Source: Agroathelia rolfsii
Taxonomy: Eukaryota > Basidiomycota > Agaricomycetes > Amylocorticiales > Amylocorticiaceae
Direction: 5' to 3'
NCBI GenBank assembly: GCA_018343915.1
Contig: JABRWF010000001.1
Location: 1,612,001 to 1,676,000 of the forward strand
DNA length: 64,000 nt
Every line of letters starts with the position of its first letter. Position 1 is the first letter of the stretch. Shown here piece after piece: positions 11,984-24,002 of the stretch. The notes under the pieces were generated by a model. That model did no database searches, was not told where the DNA came from, and worked only from the letters and a program-made list of their open reading frames with translations. The translations under genes and the position numbers were made by a program.

Positions 11984-14338
11984 ATGTCATCTCCCAACGG
12001 CAAGGCAGACATTGAAAACTCCCCTAGCTCTCGGAGACGGTACTTTCTCATTTCTCCTTACTGACTTCAGTGCGTCTTTGATTGACAATTCGCTGTTTTG
12101 ACAAACTCAGAGATCATTCTTCCGACACTGCACGTACGAAGCGTTCTCCTTCTCGCGAACGCCACGAAAGACGCCGTGAAAGAGAACGTGGTGGGGAACC
12201 TGGCCCAGAGCGCAGGCGAAGTCGGGACAGAGGTGGACGAGACAGAGATCGCTCTCGTGATAGGTCTCATCGTGATAGAGAAAGAGGCGTTGACCGTGAT
12301 AGAGAACGAGAGCGTGAACGCGATAGAGACAGGGATGACAGACGCCGTGAGAGTAGAGAAGACAGACACCACCGTGGGGATAGTCGACATAGCACTCACC
12401 GTGAAAGAGACAGGGACCGTGGCGAGCGCGACCGGGAGGATGGACACCGTCGTCGGAAGCGTTCCGACGATGGCGAGGACGTAGATTCTCTGGAAGACTC
12501 ATCTCGCTCAAAGCGCAAGAAGGCAGAAGATGATAAAGATGCCATACCGCCCAGCCCCCGTAGTGCTCGTTCCGACCGCAGAGACCGTTCCCGTGATTCT
12601 GACCGCAGGCGTTACCGTGATTCTAGAGACGACTACGATGAGTCGCGCTACCGTAGGGGCTCCTCCCGGGATAGGGACAGAGACCGAGACGCCAGACGAG
12701 GAGATAGACGCCCACGCTACCGTGACGATGACATGCGAGTCGATCGCCGCAGTGAGATGAGGAGCCCAGCTCCCCGGTAAGGGTGTTACTAAATCGCGAG
12801 ACCTGTTAACTAATACATTTTCCAGCCGAAAGTCGCCTAGTTATGAGCCTCGCCCGCAGGAGGACTTTGATATCAATGCCGAGCCCAAGGAAGATGATTC
12901 TGAAGCTCGGTCGGTCTTTGTATCTCAGCTTGCTGCACGTCTTACCGCCCGTGATCTGGGCTACTTCTTTGAAGATAAACTCGGCGAAGGAACCGTTATG
13001 GACTCGAGAATCGTAACGGACAGGCTCTCACGCCGTTCCAAAGGGTGGGTCAGGTGTTACTCATAACCAATAAAAGACATGTGCTGAACATCTGCCATAG
13101 AATTGGCTACGTTGAGTTTAGGTCCATTGACCTAGTTGATAAAGCTCTGGCGCTGACCGGAACTATTGTTATGGGTCTTCCTATCATGGTGCAACTAACT
13201 GAAGCTGAACGCAACAGACTTCATCCAGGCGACGGGTATGTTATTGTACCTACGCTCAATGTTTTCATTCTCTCATCACAGCAATATAGGAATCTAAACC
13301 TCCCTCCGGGCGTCAGTGCTCCTCATGGCGGCATGCAGTATGTGCATTATCTAACAGCTTCGTAATAATTAGCATTAACATTTTGTGTGCCCAGGCTATA
13401 CGTCGGTTCACTGCACTTCAATTTGACAGAGTCAGACATTAAGCAAGTTTTCGAGCCTTTCGGTGAACTCGAATTCGTCGACCTCCACAAAGATCCGGTG
13501 ACTGGTCGCAGTAAAGGTTATGCCTTTGTTCAATACAAAAAAGCTGAAGACGCCAAGATGGCCCTTGAGCAAATGGACGGATTTGAACTGGCTGGTAGAA
13601 GCGTGAGTTTTCACCCCTGCATTCTCAGCCATCACGCAATACTCACATTATATTTCCTTAGCTACGTGTCAACACTGTGCATGAAAAAGGCACAGCCCGG
13701 TATACTCAACAAGATTCTCTGGATGATACTGGAGGTCTGTCATTTAGTTCGTGTCAACGACTTCAACTAACTGATTCTGTCTATGCAAGGCGGTAACCTC
13801 AATGCTGCTTCACGTCAAGCACTGATGCAAAAACTTGCTAGGATCGAGCCTACAGCCGTGACACCCCAACCTGTGTAAGCTTCAATTGCTTGCCAGCTTG
13901 TGTATTTTGCTGATTTGGCTACAGTGCAAAACCTGCCATCGCATCTACCATGACTTCCAAGTCAGTTCTGCTCAAGAACATGTTTGATCCCGAAGAGTAA
14001 GCTCGGTCTTGTATTTGCGTTGCACTACTAATCATCTTTTGAACAGGGAAAGCGGTAACGAGTGGGATAGGGAGCTTGCTGAAGACGTCAAAGGCGAATG
14101 CGAAGAGAAGTATGGCAAGGTCGAGCGTATCAAAGTTGAAAAGGAAACACAGGTGAGCATGTCATTCCTTCACTGTATCATGTCTCATGCTCATTGCGGT
14201 CAGGGCGAGATTTACGTCAAATTCGACTCAGTAGAGTCGGCCAAGAAGGCCGTCGATGGTTTGAACGGCCGATGGTTTGGTGGGAAGCAAGTTTCGGCCA
14301 CGTTCATCGCAGATGCCATCATGCAGGCCCACCAGTAA
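11984..14338 (+). CDS. RBM39/CAPER-type splicing factor with RS domain and three RRMs
   Basis: Eleven exons: 11984-12039, 12111-12776, 12826-13044, 13101-13235, 13290-13337, 13395-13602, 13662-13734, 13790-13874, 13925-13996, 14047-14152 and 14204-14338; 600 residues. The first exon gives MSSPNGKADIENSPSSRR. Residues about 20-240 are an Arg/Ser/Asp/Glu-rich RS-like domain with many RD, RE and RS dipeptides. RRM1 starts near 262 (SVFVSQL ... GIGYVEF). RRM2 is near 375 (LYVGSLHFNL ... KGYAFVQY). A C-terminal U2AF-homology-type RRM starts near 495 (VLLKNMFDPEEE ... GEIYVKF ... GRWFGGKQV). This order is diagnostic of the CC1-like/RBM39 family, nuclear factors that link U2AF/SF3b recognition to splice-site choice. 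RNP motifs are intact in RRM1 and RRM2. Confidence 0.92.
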
Positions 14339-14968
14339 TTCACATCAGCATCGCTCAGTAGACGTTGATTGTGCTCCCTGGTCTTCGTCATGAATATTCT
14401 ACTTATGTTTATTGCAGTGCAGGAATTGGAGACGAAGACGGCAGCGAACCTTATTATACTCTGTTCCATTTCTATTTCTCACTTCTTGTGATATTCTCCT
14501 AAAACCGATATGATATATTGCAGGCTTTCTATATTCGTTTTTCTTGCCGACTTGTCAAGGTAAAATTATACCCCTTGGGGTAGCTGGTTCTATTTGCTTC
14601 CAATGACGAATTAATTTTGTAGATCGAAAAAAGACAGTTGCAATATGATTTTGTTTGCGAGTAATGTTCTATGGAATGGACGGATCCCGTTGATTTCCAC
14701 TGACCATGATGTGCACATAGGAACTTTTGCCATCTTTCTAGGTTTTTCTAATGTTTAATACGCGATTTTTTATGGTGATTGGCAAAGCTTGGCCGTAAGG
14801 GGTTCATTGTCTAAGTGACGCAAAACAAACTAGCAAAGCTAATTGTGATGATGCAGTGCACCCATTTCTTGGTAGTAACATTCTGTATTCTACTGCTTTA
14901 TGATGAAACACAGGACCTATCCTTCATCTCATTCTCCCCCTATGATTCATTCAGTTATCTGGTCTATC
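14339..14968. other. 3' spacer between convergent genes
   Basis: A 630-bp AT-rich stretch between the stops of the RBM39-like gene (+) and the carboxypeptidase gene (-). It should hold both 3' untranslated regions; no other feature was seen. Confidence 0.4.
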
Positions 14969-15141
14969 TTAGAGTGTAGTCTGTCCCAAGAATGCTTGGA
15001 AGACATGGAGGCCCAGCGCTAAAAAGCCGAGATCATGTCAACATCGGTTAACAGGGGTATGTAAGCAAGGCAGGCTTTACCTGGTTGATCTTCTGGGATC
15101 ATGTGGCCGGCATTGTCGACTTCTATATAGGTCAGATTCCT

Positions 15142-15180
<39 letters not shown>

Positions 15181-17508
15181 GGCAGATGCCCGATATCAGT
15201 ACCTCAGATGTAAATAGCTCTAGCACAAAATACATACCGTTCTGAGTGGTAAATGCCTTTCTGGGCTCCATTGAGTATCAACGGCGTTGAAGGTGCCGTT
15301 TGGAAGCCCTGTACAGATAGCAACGAGATACGTGAACCCCGATTCAACTAGACTGAAACGTAACCTTGAATCTTACTTGAAGACCACCCCAAGTGAGATT
15401 TTGGATAGTAATGCGATCACCTATTAACAATGGTGAACAAAAAGCAAAGCGTTTATTGATAAGCAGCTATTTCCTACCCAGATTGAAAAGAATGGCATCA
15501 TCTAATCCGTGCCAGAGGTGCAGGCCCGCAGGGAGATTGGCGAGGAGGTTGGGAAACAGTGTTTCGGAGTAAGCTGAAAGGTCGTTCTGTATTACACATT
15601 GTCAGACATGTTCGAATTCCAAAAAAAATAAAGGTTCTTACTCCATGGACAAACACGTTCTGCAAGACATTTGTAAGCAAAAATATTTAATTTGAAAGAC
15701 ATTGCTATTAAAATACCTCGTTCGAGCAAAGGTTCCAAGTACCAAAGTTGGCAACATGAAGGGCCGATTGAACATCGCTGCGCTGTATATCAAATAGAAA
15801 TAGTTAGATTTTTCTGGATCAACCTCTTTACATAAAGATCTCCACTAACAGAGAAGTAAGTTTCAATGTAATCCGTCGGCGTGGGACACTTGTCAGTGAT
15901 GCGGTCTAAACACAAAGGTCGTTAGCCCCCTGCTTTCATAATTTAGATATCAAATGTACAGATATCGAAGCACTCATTGACGTCTGTGGCTTCGTCGATG
16001 AGAGTGTCGAAAAGATCACATCCGGCTGCAACGACGTCCTTGTTACCGTTGGGCAGGTTGATCTTGCCAGCCGGTGGGTATTTCTAGGTGAAGTGAGCGT
16101 CAGATCCCACTTCAGAAAAATAAACACATTTGAAAGTGATAATCACAATTTCGTTCAAGACGGCTGTGTAGCCACAAGAAGACGCTTTCTTCTCTAATGA
16201 TGATACTTGGGAGTTGGATAGCCCAAGAGTTGATTGCCATGTCGCAGAGAAGTTGGCCGCTGGGATCTCCTCAGAAGTGATGCTATGGGTAATCAGAAAC
16301 TTAATTGAGTAATTTCGAATAGACCATGTTTGCGTATGTCACGAACAAGCTGGAGTAGACGCCGTCATTGATGAGAAGGCCCTGAAGATTCAGTGGAAGC
16401 GCAGCTTTCTCGGAGGCGCTCGCTTCAATTATTCGGGTTGCAATATAGGGAATGTAGAAGCCTGGTGATAACGCAAAATGAGCTTTATCACACCACCAAT
16501 TTGGATGCCTTGGCGTACCAGCATAGCTTTCTCCAGCGATATACAGTTTCTATAGATAAAGTCAACAATTTATTTATCGTCAATAGGTGAGAAATATAAC
16601 AAACCTTGGCAGCGAGTTCGGGAAAGACGGAATAAAATTGCTCCCTAGATATAATTGTGTTGGATACAATATCTGAAGGGGATAGTTGAAACTTACAGGA
16701 AACCGTAGAATTGGTCTGCAAGTTGGGATTCGTTGGTAATGTTAGGTGTCCCCAAAGTAAACCCCGTACCAACGGGTTGATCGATGTAGACCTTATCAAG
16801 TTTGTGTTAATATATGTAGTTATCATGTTGATTGAGTACAAACTTACGACATCAGATGCAGTTGTCCATGCATAGGGGTTTGCAACTGGTCCAGAAGTTC
16901 CGGGCTGCCAGGAGACAGGCCCATTTTCCTATGAGGAATACCGATAAGAGTGTATCATAAATACATCGGGCTCGCACTGGCTCACTTCTAGGAAGCCATC
17001 CAACGAGCTGCAGCCCGGTCCACCATTAAGCCATATCTGAAATACGCATTAGCAGGGACAATTTCATTTGATCATATAAGTAAAGGAATCGTCTCACTGT
17101 TAATTGATCGGACTCGGTGGATTGACTCGATGGCCAGTACCAGAAGAAGAGTTTCTAGATCCGGATATTATTAGGAGGACAGTGTTCAAAGATAAGACCC
17201 TGGCATACCTTGGTTTCTGATTTAGATGACGAGATAGGTAGACGGCCAGCCCACGAGTCTTGCAAGGGGAATGTTACAAGCGGTAGAGCAGAAGAGTTCA
17301 CAGCAAAGCTCGATGCGTTCGCGTTCTTGAAAGTTGGTGTGTAGAATTTAGCATACTCTTCGCGTTTGCTCTCGCTCTCAGCAGCCGGCCTGGCAGCAGC
17401 ATGCTGATTCACGTATTCCTTCGGGCCACGAAGCCGATTAACTGCTTCGTTAGCAAAGGCGGAAGGAGCTAAGGCGAGGAATGCGATGCAGATATGCTTA
17501 TAGAACAT
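14969..17508 (-). CDS. Secreted serine carboxypeptidase, family S10
   Basis: Eighteen exons were traced: 17508-17209, 17154-17098, 17036-16986, 16928-16848, 16791-16697, 16644-16605, 16549-16519, 16461-16325, 16269-16147, 16083-15960, 15905-15850, 15782-15717, 15659-15642, 15586-15478, 15420-15377, 15308-15238, 15139-15081 and 15018-14969. They give 503 residues. A signal peptide covers about residues 1-19 (FYKHICIAFLALAPSAFA). S10 hallmarks are IWLNGGPGCSSLDGF, VYIDQPVGTGF, the nucleophile motif AGESYAG (Ser about 216), the Asp region HGLDDAILFNL and the His motif DNAGHMIP. The enzyme removes C-terminal residues at acidic pH, in the vacuole or outside the cell. The exon 8/9 junction (ATG^GAG) is the least certain. 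One exon is only 18 nt, and the intron at 15140-15237 ends in a 36-base poly-A run. Confidence 0.9.
15143..15178. repeat. T36 homopolymer inside a carboxypeptidase intron
   Basis: Thirty-six consecutive T on the plus strand. On the coding (minus) strand this is A36 directly before the CAG acceptor of intron 15140-15237. The length is likely variable among isolates and hard to sequence. Confidence 0.95.
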
Positions 17509-19197
17509 TGTCTGCAATTTCGACTGTCAGAAGGTGTAAGTGTGTCACTCGACAAGATAGCAGTATTTATATCTTGCGTAGCACATATTTTGCTCATAGG
17601 AGGACGAGATATACGGAGAAATAGGCCGTTTCGAAGGGTCGATGGCGCGATCCTCCCAGCTTCATACGAAGGCTTTCGGGTAGACAAGTCATGGGCACTG
17701 CTTCGAGAAATACGAGCACATGGGCTGGGCAGATCCGGCGGAGCTCTGATTTGGGCGTATCACACAGTCTCCTAATGCGCCATATGGGTTTAGTAGCATG
17801 TGTACATGAGCCCTGCGATCGTTCTCATAACAACTAGTCGCTGATGTGAAGTCACAAATTTGAGACATAAAGCCAAGTGGCGGAGGGATTTCTGTCATGA
17901 CTTTAATCTGTAACGAGTCATACTTCAGTGGCTTCTGGAAATGGGACATAGCAATCTTTTGCCCCTACCGTAACTAATTAAACGTTCGTTTATCTTCCGA
18001 TAATCAAGTCACAGCGATTCAGATGTGTACGATAACCAATGAGCGCCAAGATTTACCGTTTGACTTTTTTGTCCTTCTCGACTCGGAAGCCACATAGAAG
18101 TCTCGGGTTGCCTGATAGCGCATGCATGAGATATGGCATTGTTGGATCCAAACCACGAGGAGTTAGTGCCATGTGGTCTGCTCCCTTCAAGTCTGGACAC
18201 CCTGCGCGGTTTCTCAGGCTACAGATGATCCAAGGTTCTAGCGTACTGAGTAAAACAACAGACTGTGGGGTAGGGTAGTCGATCGAATCAACTAAAATAG
18301 AAACATGGCAATGATAGCCCGAAAGACACTGGGATACTGGCTGTGCAACCGTAGGACTCGGGACTCGTGATACTCGATCGCTCATTACTGGCCCGCCGGA
18401 GCTCCAGATGAGTAACAAAATGCGATGATCCGCGCGCCTCAGACACTAGAATTGGCAGCTAGCTTAGTGAGACGATATGATAATTTCAAAGTCTGATCTA
18501 GAATAGTATAAAGTAATGATTGAGCTGGACATGGAGAATAGGCATGGTGGTCGGCTGTTCGTCTTGTTTACGGACGTTTGGACTGAGTGATTGAATGGAT
18601 CGATAATATACTACAACTTGTCTACAAGTACGTACGATAATACACTTAGCGTCAGTACATACGTGGCTAACTTTTAGCCTTCACAGCCGAAAGTTAATAC
18701 AAGTACACTAGGATGTTTCATTTCACGTAGGAAAGAGCAGTGACCTCATACATGTTGATGTAATATGTACAAGGCATTGAGCTACCTGCACAAGTGAGGA
18801 TGTCCAATATTTACCTTCCTTCTAAAGTGCGGTGCATCTTTAAATGCAACAGCAAAAAGAAACAATCATGAAGGGCATTCATGGCAGGTTGATTCCTGGC
18901 ACAAAGCAGTTTAAGTTGATAGGGAGTATATATGCTGCGATAACTCTTCTGAATAAAAATTATTGCATTTATGGTGCCGAAAAAAATATTCGAGACATGA
19001 GCGAAGCGGCGTTGCCAGATGTGCTGCATGCAAGTTATCAGACCCTCAGAGGAGCGAATGAAGCTTAGAAGAGCGGGAAGTCACAAGCTACAAAAACCCA
19101 GGCACCGAATCGTGATGATCCTGCTTAGGTCAGCTCAGTGGTTGCGCTACCTGGTCGTCGGACCGGCCAAGAGCCTCGCCGCCTCGCTCTGAAGACC
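17509..19197. other. Long intergenic region between divergent genes
   Basis: About 1.7 kb between the carboxypeptidase start (-) and the Rab gene start (+). The frames of 60-120 codons here show no domain, no repeated pattern and no paired splice sites giving a recognisable protein. It presumably carries both promoters; otherwise I see nothing in it. Confidence 0.4.
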
Positions 19198-20404
19198 ATG
19201 ACCAACGACGACTATGGTGGTGATGCCACAGAACTCCTCGAGACTTATGGTGTGTGTGCATCGGCTTAATTGTGATACAGGATATATAATCATCTATACA
19301 GATTTCCTGATGAAATACATTGTGATTGGTAGGAGACGAGGCGTTGAAAAACGTTGTCTGCATTTGTGCTTACTGGTTCGTGCAGGTGAAGCCGGAACAG
19401 GGAAATCATGCCTACTTCATCATTTTACGCATAATTCCTGTATGTCTATACTCCTGAAATCCTTGATATCAAAAGCCCGTGGGAATCCTGGATTGATTGC
19501 TCAACGACAATTCGATTCATGTCTAGTCAAAGACCATTCTCAACACACTATCGGTGTAGAGTTTTCGAGTCGGACAGTCAAGCTAGGGGAGAAAAGGATC
19601 AAGCTACAGGTGCGTCTTCCATCAACACTCTATCTACAATGCGCTAGTGTCTAATTCTGCTCCCTTTAGTTATGGGATACCGCTGGGCAAGAGCGCTTTC
19701 GGTGCGTGCAAGCATATCCATCTGTCCTTACCCTATCTCTTGATAGGGCCATCTACTTGCCAATTTTTGCTCACCGCTACGCATAGATCTGTCACTAGGA
19801 GCTATTATCGAGGTGCCGCGGGCGCAATACTCGTTTATGACATCACCAAGTTCGTACCTACAGACCTGTGCATCATCGGACTCCTATTCACGCCTCTTTC
19901 TTCAGCCGCGATTCATTTGTGAATTTATCACGATGGCTGGCTGATGCACGAGCGCTTGCCAGTCCGCATTTAGTTGCTGTCCTGGTTGGCAATAAATCTG
20001 ACCGAGAAGATGAACGAGAAGTGGAATGGGCGGAGGCCAGCCGCTGGGCCGCAGAGAATGGTACGTTTGTGCGCCTATCACATCCATTTAACTGTAAATA
20101 TCTGTTCCTGATCATGGATACATTAGACGTCCACTTTTTAGAGGCTTCATCGCTTACAGGGGATAATGTTGAGGCACCGTTTCTGCTTGCCGCCCGCTCA
20201 ATACTGCTTTCCATCGAATCAGGAGTACTTGATCCGGAGAAGGCCGGTAGTGGCGTCAGCTACGGTGACAGGGCACTGCGTCGCGTCAATTCGTCCAGTC
20301 GGCTTAGCTTTGGCAGCTTAAGCTATGGACGAAACAGGAAGAAGGGAACAGTCAAACTCGGCGTGAAATCCTGGGTACCAGGAACGAAGTGCTGCAATTC
20401 TTAA
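19198..20404 (+). CDS. Rab4-like small GTPase
   Basis: Eight exons: 19198-19249, 19302-19328, 19386-19439, 19527-19609, 19670-19701, 19787-19849, 19906-20060 and 20127-20404; 247 residues. The junction ETY^DFLMKY reproduces the start of animal Rab4. The G motifs are GEAGTGKS (P-loop, about 27-34), HTIGVEF (switch I), LWDTAGQERFR (G3), GNKSD (G4) and EASSLTG (G5, ASS in place of the usual TSA). RSYYRGAAGAILVYDIT is typical of the Rab2/4/14 branch. Rab4 proteins act in endosomal recycling. The C-terminus ends in KCCNS, a CCxx-type geranylgeranylation signal. A Ser/Arg-rich hypervariable tail makes it longer than animal Rab4 (about 218). Confidence 0.92.
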
Positions 20405-21245
20405 GTCTCGGTGGTCATGCACGTGAGTGACTTGCATTAATCTATCATGCCCCTGTCGTGATTGAGTCCCATCTACTTCTCAGCCCCAGCTCATTCATCA
20501 TTTGCATTTATCTATCATATTATACCCATCTGCCACATACCATAACGTCCCCTTGGTATTTTATGTGAGCCATCCAATTTATCTGCAGGTCCAATGTACC
20601 AAGCTGACTGGCAATAGGTATATTCAGTTGATTCTGGTCACAATTACCCTTGTTGATATCTACGACTATTTTGGATAAGTTAGAATATGTCTGCCCCCAT
20701 GTAATCTGCCTTTTTAACTGATCTAATCGTATAACCATCGTACCGTGATCCGACGAGTGATCGTTGCTCTATTCAGGCGACAACGGCTACAGTAGCGGGT
20801 GGACCGGGCGGTTCTCGGATTTGCTTCCGGTGTGATCACGAAGGCGAGGTGCGTGTCCCGGTATCTGATCGTGGTGAGTAATTACCACATGATAGACACC
20901 GCGCATATGCGACTAGCATGCGCTGGCACTGGCGTCGATATGCTGGCAGTCCATGTTGCCGACATGAATTCCAAGACAATCCATTCATTGAACCGGCTCA
21001 CCTGATCGCTGGCCCACCTTCCCCCGCATCGACGGGCCAGATAGGACTCACAATTGACAGAACCATGCTACCCTCCACGAATATTGCGATATCCCGGGCT
21101 TCATCCGAGTCCTCCACGTCGCAATGTTGCTAGCCTAGCACATGTAATATGCCCTCGTTGCAAGTTGTCCTTCATCCACAACCATCTCTCTTGAGTGTAT
21201 CGCAAGTATCCTTGTCGCAGGACGACTCTACGAGCAGTGCGCTCA
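20405..21245. other. Spacer or unresolved 5' exons of the next gene
   Basis: About 840 bp before the first supported exon of the mucin-like gene. Frames such as the 71-codon one at 20918-21133 (Ser-rich near its end) could be unrecognised 5' exons, since the minimal model of the next gene lacks a signal peptide. I could not build a convincing splice chain. Confidence 0.35.
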
Positions 21246-23746
21246 ATGGGCAGTAAACACTCCTCCTTGGCCGGTAAGATCTTTTTTCAAGCCACATCAA
21301 TCGCGGCCTGTCTTGCCCTGCCCCTTCGTCATCTGGCAGTGTCAAGCTCAGCGCCTCCGATCTGCCAGCTTCGACTTTTCAATCATGACTAGGGGGACTA
21401 ACCTGATGACCTATTACGCAACTCATAGTAGAATCATCCTCGGTCGGGGTACATAACAGCTCGTCATCAGTCTCAGCCTCCTCCCAGACAAGTCTTCCCC
21501 GCACGTCACTGTCGTCGTCTACGGTACTTTCATCGCAATCGGCTTCACGCCCCTCCTCCAGCCTTAGCACCTCCTCTGGGTCTCTTGAAAGCAGCTCTGG
21601 ATTATCGAATTCATATTCAGGGATCGCTTCAGCGCATACCGGCGGTCTTGCAGTTAATAGCGTATCTACGGCGTCCTCGCACACAGTCGTATCTGCGCAG
21701 TCATCTGCCGCCGTAGAACACGCAGTTAATAGTAGTTCTATCACTACTATATCGTCCGCCGCTACAGTTTCTTCTGCATTGGGACAGGCTCAACCGGTCG
21801 CATCTATTTCGGCAATCCAGTCATCCGTGACCTCGGCTTCTGTTCACTCGTCTTCCTTTACAGATACGAGCCCCGCAGTTTCTTCTTCTTCTGCAACTGT
21901 GGCTTCGTAAGTGATATCAGTATTGAAAACGGTCACGCTTGTTTTCTTATAACCGCACAATATCAGTACCTCTCCTTCCACGTCAAAAGCCGCTGCTACC
22001 ACCAGCTCTGTTGCACAGCCCAGCACCGTGTCTGGCAACAGCTTTGTCGCTGCTGGTAGTTTTGAATCGCTTTCTGCTACAGTTTCATCTTCGTCGTCTT
22101 CATCGTCATCGACTTCAACATCCGAGCCTTCTTCTGGTACCGGAAAAGCATCGCCAATGACTTCGGCATCTAGCAGTGTCGGCGAATCTACGGAGCATGT
22201 AAGCACTACGAGCTCTTCATCGTCCACCGCTTCGCATACTAGCACCAGTGCTACACCAACAAGCACACATGCTACTGGTACTGTTGAATCCACGCCCAGT
22301 GCTAGTACCCCGCAAACGGAATCAACTTCTGCTTCCGAGTCGCATACATCATCATCAGAAACGATCGTGTCTAGCGTCATCATCACTGGTAAGCTATCAG
22401 ACTTATAGTTACATAGAAAAGTGATTTCCAAAGATTGATCGGTTTGTTTCTGACTATGGCCATTTGTTTCGTGATGTACAGAATCATCGAGATCTTCATA
22501 CACGCATACATTCACCTCCACGAGCGTGGTCACTGTCAAGCCGGTGTCTACTTTTTCCACTCCTGTTGCTGTAACTGTGACTTCTGCGGGAAAGGTGGTG
22601 GCCGCTACACCAGCGGTAGTTACGACGTATTCTACTTCGGAGCTACCTGGTGGCTCTTATACTACCATAAGTATGTCACTTCTCTCATGGGCTTATGATG
22701 TCATTCTAACTTTCATTCTAGCTTACGTGGTTGCAAACCCTAGCGGCGTCTTCGAAGGAGGTTCTGAGGGTATCAGTAACCATTCGTTCGTATTCGTCCA
22801 TTCGTCCACTGGCATGTAAATGGAAAGACTCAACTATTCCGTCTGTTAGGTTCTTCTCAAACCATGGTGCAGTGGCTGGAGTTTTTGTTGTAGTTGGCAT
22901 CATCGTCGCCTCCATGTTCGCATGCTGCGGTCTCTTCTTATGGCGTAGGCGTAGCCGCCAGAAGCGCGAGCGCTTGCGTGCAGGTATGGCATGGCCCCCT
23001 CAGACAAATGCAGCCAGCCAGCCTCCCATGGGTGTCATTCACTGGGGCAGCAGAGCACACAGCCCACGCTCAGACGCTCAATCGGAAATTCCTCTTTCAG
23101 CTCAGCCGCTCGCTGGAAACATGCAGCAGCAACAGCAACAGCAACCATCGTCAGCCATTCCGATGACATCTACTCCATGGCAATACCACGGTCCATTCCA
23201 CGACTCGTACTACGATTCTCAACCGACTGGCGTGCCTCTCGATGGTGAATACAAGCAGCAGGACAGCGGCCGGGCCTCAAAGCGTGTCTCATTAGCGCCG
23301 TCCAGTCCGTCGATTTATCCGGCGGCTCTTCCTCGGGACGCTGATTCGTTCTATGGCTCTTCGGAGGATAACAACGATGATCAGCCGGACTCGCCCCAGT
23401 ATCCGACAGCTGCACGTGCAAGATCGCCCCCAGCCTCGGCGAGACGCAAGTTGTTGATCCAGCCGTATGATCCCATGACACCCCCGGTGTCTGACTCGGA
23501 GACGCATGCCTCGTCGAACACGCTCGCAGCTTCGACAGGGCGACCGCTGACGATGGAGTCTATTCTGGACGAAGATGTGAATAACCCTGCTTTCAAGACA
23601 CACCTGAAGCATCTTATGCACATGTCGCAGGCTGGACGTAATGTGAGTGTTTACCTCCTTCGTTCCAGAAATAGTGGCATGCTGATGATACTAATACCCT
23701 TGCCATGACTGTTTCTTAGATTACCACCTCAGACACTTTCTTGTGA
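21246..23746 (+). CDS. Ser/Thr-rich single-pass membrane protein (mucin-like, Mid2/WSC-type design)
   Basis: Supported exons: 21429-21906, 21967-22388, 22482-22670, 22722-22769, 22828-23642 and 23720-23746. A first exon at 21246-21273 fits the phase and gives a minimal 668-residue model. The 155-bp first intron and the lack of a signal peptide make the 5' end uncertain. The extracellular part is about 400 residues of Ser/Thr with few other residues, likely O-mannosylated. The membrane segment reads FFSNHGAVAGVFVVVGIIVASM and is followed by RRRSRQKRERLR as a positive-inside anchor. The cytosolic tail has a poly-Gln run and Pro/Ser-rich segments. This architecture resembles fungal wall-stress sensors and related anchors, but no WSC or other named domain is visible. 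It shares its juxtamembrane motif with the gene at 26481-28870. Confidence 0.7.
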
Positions 23747-24002
23747 TATATATCCATGATGGCTTAATGCTTTCTTTTCTTATTTTCGCTGGACTAAAAG
23801 CATTCGCTGTGATGCATGTATGCGCATACATATGTTTGTGGCGACTTGTAGCATATATTAAGGAGGTCACTTGTATGATTACAAACGTAGATGGGAATTA
23901 TAACAAAAAGATTCATCAACATGCATATATACATATCGTCCTTATCATGTATGCAAAAACATCGGTAAACATACCCTAACCAGCCGTCGCGTATCTTTTT
24001 TT

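Noticed and set aside
17509..18418. Frames of 60-120 codons on both strands upstream of the carboxypeptidase
   Set aside because: No family motif, no consistent splice partners, and mutual overlap; treated as chance frames in a promoter region.
21844..22560. 238-codon acidic minus-strand frame
   Set aside because: It is antisense of the Ser-rich exons of the plus-strand mucin-like gene and crosses its splice sites.
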